64,000 nt of DNA, from positions 1 through 64,000 of the forward strand of contig DROS01000021.1 of assembly GCA_011321815.1 (NCBI GenBank), given 5' to 3'. Both the position numbers and the translations under genes were made by a program. This DNA comes from Gammaproteobacteria bacterium (lineage in GTDB: Bacteria > Pseudomonadota > Gammaproteobacteria > SZUA-152). How positions within the stretch are numbered: position 1 is the first letter of the stretch; the number at the start of each line of letters is the position of its first letter. Positions 60,917-64,000 of this stretch are shown here, piece after piece. The notes below the pieces were generated by a model that was not told the DNA's origin, searched no databases, and saw only the letters and a list, made by a program, of their open reading frames with translations.

Positions 60917-61237
60917 ATGGGTTGCCTGGTTTCTGCTTTGCTCTTGGTAACGGTTGCTGTTGCGCGATATCTGTGTAACGATTTTGCAATGCGTCGTGGT
61001 GCGATTTACCATGCTACATTTAGTGGGGTGCCAGGGGCGTGGGATTGTAATGGTGTCCTTGCCGTGTTCTAACGCCACGTCCAAATCTCCCCCTTCTCTG
61101 TCTATCAGAATAGGCGTGAGGGTTCTGCAAGGAAAGGTGGTAGTGCACTTGTTTAATGTGAAAATTCCCGTTTTGGGCCAATAAACTTTGGACGTAGTCC
61201 AATTATAAATGTGAGATTTACTGTGAGGAGTATTTAC
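60917..61237. other. Divergent intergenic region
   Basis: No gene is evident. ACGTCCAAA near 61078 and TTTGGACGT near 61188 are inverted about 100 bp apart. TGTGAG occurs twice at 61209 and 61222, directly before the regulator start. GAGGAG (61225-61230) is the ribosome site that decides the GTG start at 61238. Confidence 0.4.
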
Positions 61238-61885
61238 GTGGCACTAAGTAACATTGCGTTATTTTCGGGGCTGTCAGAGGCTGATATGACAGCGATATCC
61301 AGCCTGGCGGTTACACGTAGCTTTCCGAAGAATACTCTGGTGATCTGCGAGGGTGACACGTCGGATTCGTTGTATGTGGTACTGTCTGGCAAGGTCAAGG
61401 TGTTTTTGTCGGATGAGGAAGGCAAGGAGGTCACGCTGAATCTGCAAAGTGCTGGTGAATATTTTGGTGAACTGGCCATTCTCGATGAGGCACCGCGTTC
61501 GGCATCGGTGATGACGGTAGAAGACACTAAATTGGCGGTATTATCAAAAGCGGCTTTTGAAAAGTGTATGGAGCAGCACGCCACTATTGCCTTGGTTATC
61601 ATGCGCGGGCTGGCGTGTCGTTTGCGTGAGCTGACCGAAAATGTGCGCAGTCTGGCATTGATGGATGTGTATGGCCGGGTTGCCCGCTTGTTGTTGGATA
61701 TGTCTGAAGAAGTGAATGGGAAAAATGTCATTAAACAACGGCTGACGCAGCGGGATATTGCCAGCATGGTGGGTGCATCGCGAGAAATGGTCAGTCGTAT
61801 TTTACGGGATCTGTCCATTGGTGGTTACATTACGATTGAGAACAAAATTATCACGCTTAATGAGCGTCTGCCGCCAGCCTGGTGA
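61238..61885 (+). CDS. Crp/Fnr-family transcriptional regulator
   Basis: A 215-residue regulator. The cyclic-nucleotide-type domain (residues about 5-120) has LYVVLSGKVKVFL and a phosphate-cassette-like GEYFGELAILDEAPRSASV close to CRP, so cAMP or another nucleotide may bind. The C-terminal winged helix includes LTQRDIASMVGASREMVSRILRDL. There is no Fnr-type cysteine cluster. The GTG at 61238 has GAGGAG 7 bp upstream; the frame is open nine codons further to 61211. Targets cannot be read from the window. Confidence 0.88.
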   Translation: MALSNIALFSGLSEADMTAISSLAVTRSFPKNTLVICEGDTSDSLYVVLSGKVKVFLSDEEGKEVTLNLQSAGEYFGELAILDEAPRSASVMTVEDTKLAVLSKAAFEKCMEQHATIALVIMRGLACRLRELTENVRSLALMDVYGRVARLLLDMSEEVNGKNVIKQRLTQRDIASMVGASREMVSRILRDLSIGGYITIENKIITLNERLPPAW

Positions 61886-61931
61886 TTACACAGCATTTTT
61901 TCAAGACGACTTCACATGAATCATTTTTCGC

Positions 61932-64000
61932 ATGACGCTTCCTGAAGCATCGTGTTGGTTGCGGGCAATTGATGCTCAGTTGCCCGAGGGCGCACACGAC
62001 GCGCTGTTAAAAGCAGATGCCCTCATTGTTGCGATGGCGAAAATACAGGGCATTTCTGTTGAGCCGCTGCTACAGCATGCCCGGAGCGTGGTTGAAATTT
62101 TAATGTTGCTGCATGTGGATGCTGATCCGCTGGTGGCCGCGCTATTCAGCGATATTCCCCCCGTAATGTTGCCAGCGGAGCAGCTGGAGCCGCTTTTCAG
62201 TGTTGGGGTGGTGGAAATGCTTGAGGGTATTCGCAAACTGCGTGTTCTTGATGATTACAGGCTTCAGCCGCAAAGCGGTGATAAAAAAACCATCCACCTT
62301 GAAGGTTTGCGCAAGCTGTTGTTGGGCATGGCGGAGGATGTGCGGGTGGTGCTGATCAAGCTCGCGGAGCGTGTGCAGGTCATGCGCGAATTAAAGACCA
62401 TGCCAGAAGAATCCCGGCGCAGGGTGGCCAGGGAGACAATGGATATTTTTGCGCCATTGGCCAACCGTCTGGGCATCTGGCAGCTAAAGTGGGAGTTGGA
62501 AGATTTAAGTTTTCGTTTTCTTGAGCCTGAAAATTATCAGCGTATTGCCCAACTGTTGGACGAGCGCCGGGAGGACCGGGAAAAGTATATTGCCGCGGTC
62601 GTAAAGCAGCTACGCCGCGAGCTTGAGCTTGCCGGTGTTGATGGACAGGTCGTGGGTCGCCCGAAGCATATTTACAGCATCTGGCGAAAGATGGAAGGCA
62701 AGTCGATGGATTTTCAGAGCTTGTTTGACGTGCGCGCGGTGCGGATTCTGGTGGATGATGTGGCGGCGTGTTATGCCGCTTTGGGATTCGTGCATAGTTT
62801 GTGGCAGCCTATCCCCAGCGAATTTGATGACTATATCGCATCACCCAAGGAAAACCGCTATCAGTCTTTGCATACGGCAGTGATTGGCCCGGATGGAAAG
62901 ACGTTGGAAATACAGATCCGTACCCATGAAATGCACCAGCATTCCGAGCATGGTGTGGCGGCGCATTGGGGGTATAAAGAAGGCGGTCGTCAAAATGATG
63001 TCTACAGGGAAAAAATATCATGGTTGCGGCAAATACTGGAGTGGAAGGACGAAGAGCGTGACACGGATGATTTTATTGACCGTTTCAAGTCTGAGGTTTT
63101 CCAGGACCGGGTTTATGTATTAACGCCACAAGGCAGGGTGCTGGATCTGCCCAAGGGCTCCACGCCGCTGGATTTTGCGTACCATATACACACGGATGTG
63201 GGGCACGGTTTTCGTGGGGCCAAAGTCAATGGTAAAATTGTGCCGATTGGTTATGAGTTAAAAAATGGCGAGCAGGTTGAAATTCTGACCTCGAAGCAAA
63301 GCAAACCGAGCCGGGACTGGTTGAACCCACATCTTGGTTACCTTACCGGTGCCCGCGCTCGCGCCAAAGTACGCGCATGGTTTCGGCAGCAGGATTTTGC
63401 CAATAATGTTGCGGATGGCCGTGATGTAGTGGAAAAGGAGTTTCAGCGGCTTGGTATTGCTGAAATCAATTTTGACTTTCTCACAAAGCAATTCAAGCGT
63501 TCCTCGACAGATGAGTTTTTTGCTGCGGTGGGTTGTGGGGATATCACCAGCGCGCAAATTGCCGGGCGTTTGTCCGCTCTGGTTTTGCCTGCCACACAGC
63601 AGCCGGGAAAAGCTCCCTTGCGGGCAAGGCCTTCCACCACTAAAAGTGATCAATCCGATAGTGTGCGGATTATGGGGGTGGGTGATTTGGTTACCCACGT
63701 TGCACGATGCTGCAAGCCAGTACCCTATGACCAGATTGTTGGTTACATCACGCGCGGCCGCGGAGTTACCGTGCATCGCAATGACTGCCGTAATTTATTG
63801 CGGCTGAAGCGGGAGGAGCCTGAACGACTGATCGATGTTGAGTGGAGCCGTGGCAGTCAGCAAACCTACGTTGTGGATATCTATGTGCGGGCATTTGATC
63901 GCCAGGGTTTATTGCGTGACATTACGGAAGTGCTGAGTAATGAGCAATTGAATGTTACAGCCGTAAATACTCTGACAGATCCTAAAAGCAATTTTGCCAA
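61932..64000 (+). CDS. relA: RelA-type (p)ppGpp synthetase, C-terminus outside the window
   Basis: About 689 codons, open to the window end. The N-terminal hydrolase-like domain lacks the HD metal pair (LLHVDADPLVAALFSDIP), as in RelA. The synthetase domain (about residues 215-330) has RPKHIYSIWRKM, FDVRAVRILVDD and ENRYQSLHTAVIGPDGKTLEIQIRT. A TGS domain (VYVLTPQGRVLDLPKGSTPLDFAY) and the start of the ACT domain follow. An in-frame stop precedes ATG 61932, which therefore is the first possible start. It makes (p)ppGpp during amino-acid starvation. Confidence 0.9.
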   Translation, partial: MTLPEASCWLRAIDAQLPEGAHDALLKADALIVAMAKIQGISVEPLLQHARSVVEILMLLHVDADPLVAALFSDIPPVMLPAEQLEPLFSVGVVEMLEGIRKLRVLDDYRLQPQSGDKKTIHLEGLRKLLLGMAEDVRVVLIKLAERVQVMRELKTMPEESRRRVARETMDIFAPLANRLGIWQLKWELEDLSFRFLEPENYQRIAQLLDERREDREKYIAAVVKQLRRELELAGVDGQVVGRPKHIYSIWRKMEGKSMDFQSLFDVRAVRILVDDVAACYAALGFVHSLWQPIPSEFDDYIASPKENRYQSLHTAVIGPDGKTLEIQIRTHEMHQHSEHGVAAHWGYKEGGRQNDVYREKISWLRQILEWKDEERDTDDFIDRFKSEVFQDRVYVLTPQGRVLDLPKGSTPLDFAYHIHTDVGHGFRGAKVNGKIVPIGYELKNGEQVEILTSKQSKPSRDWLNPHLGYLTGARARAKVRAWFRQQDFANNVADGRDVVEKEFQRLGIAEINFDFLTKQFKRSSTDEFFAAVGCGDITSAQIAGRLSALVLPATQQPGKAPLRARPSTTKSDQSDSVRIMGVGDLVTHVARCCKPVPYDQIVGYITRGRGVTVHRNDCRNLLRLKREEPERLIDVEWSRGSQQTYVVDIYVRAFDRQGLLRDITEVLSNEQLNVTAVNTLTDPKSNFA

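Noticed and set aside
61078..61196. 9-bp inverted pair ACGTCCAAA / TTTGGACGT as an element or operator
   Set aside because: Too short and about 100 bp apart; chance cannot be excluded.

Overview
The window looks like a chromosomal segment of a free-living gammaproteobacterium. The evidence is its gene content: ettA, prmB, hemN, a Wsp chemosensory operon, NtrC/sigma-54 nitrate assimilation, HME-RND metal efflux, two-partner secretion and a relA-type gene. Base composition is moderate, with an AT-richer accessory part near the left end. I recognised no tRNA, rRNA or CRISPR array. The genus cannot be fixed from the sequence alone.

Region 1 (1-4.7 kb) is accessory DNA. A gene end is cut by a RAYT (REP-associated transposase) unit with inverted ends and nested tandem duplications. 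Next come a probable group II intron RNA fragment, a pair of genes resembling alpha-helical pore-forming toxin components, and a beta-lactamase-family C-terminal fragment. The toxin pair and the fragment are separated by imperfect palindromes with integron attC-like architecture, so this may be a cassette array without an integrase. Region 2 (4.7-8.6 kb) is an unusual compact operon: two SAM methyltransferases, a protein that may have a protein-kinase-like fold, and a YggS-family PLP protein. Its function is unknown.

Region 3 (9-19.4 kb) is a two-partner secretion pair. A TpsB transporter is followed by an exoprotein of about 2750 residues, built largely from 153-residue higher-order repeats with RTX-like turns. 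Region 4 (19.7-33 kb) is a metal-handling island. It holds a CzcI-like protein, a CzcCBA-type RND system, two cation diffusion facilitators and a lipoprotein multicopper oxidase with PKD-like domains. A convergent five-gene operon follows (outer-membrane protein, HMA protein, NHL propeller, thioredoxin-like protein, MerR regulator), driven by a textbook MerR-type promoter with a 19-bp spacer.

Region 5 (33-40 kb) is mostly housekeeping: ettA, prmB, hemN, a CBS-domain protein, a LOG-family protein and an HDOD protein. Region 6 (40-50.8 kb) is nitrate assimilation. A nitrate transporter, followed by a PP2C/Ser-Thr kinase fusion, diverges from nirB-nirD, a molybdenum nitrate reductase and a DmsB-DmsC-type fusion. 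Both directions have sigma-54 promoters and the intergenic region carries two NtrC sites. Region 7 (51-60 kb) is a complete wspABCDEFR-order operon that should control c-di-GMP. Its receptor carries a CXXCH haem-attachment motif in the periplasmic sensor. Region 8 (60-64 kb) holds a MITE-like palindromic element, a cupin-like protein, a Crp/Fnr regulator and a relA-type gene that runs off the window.
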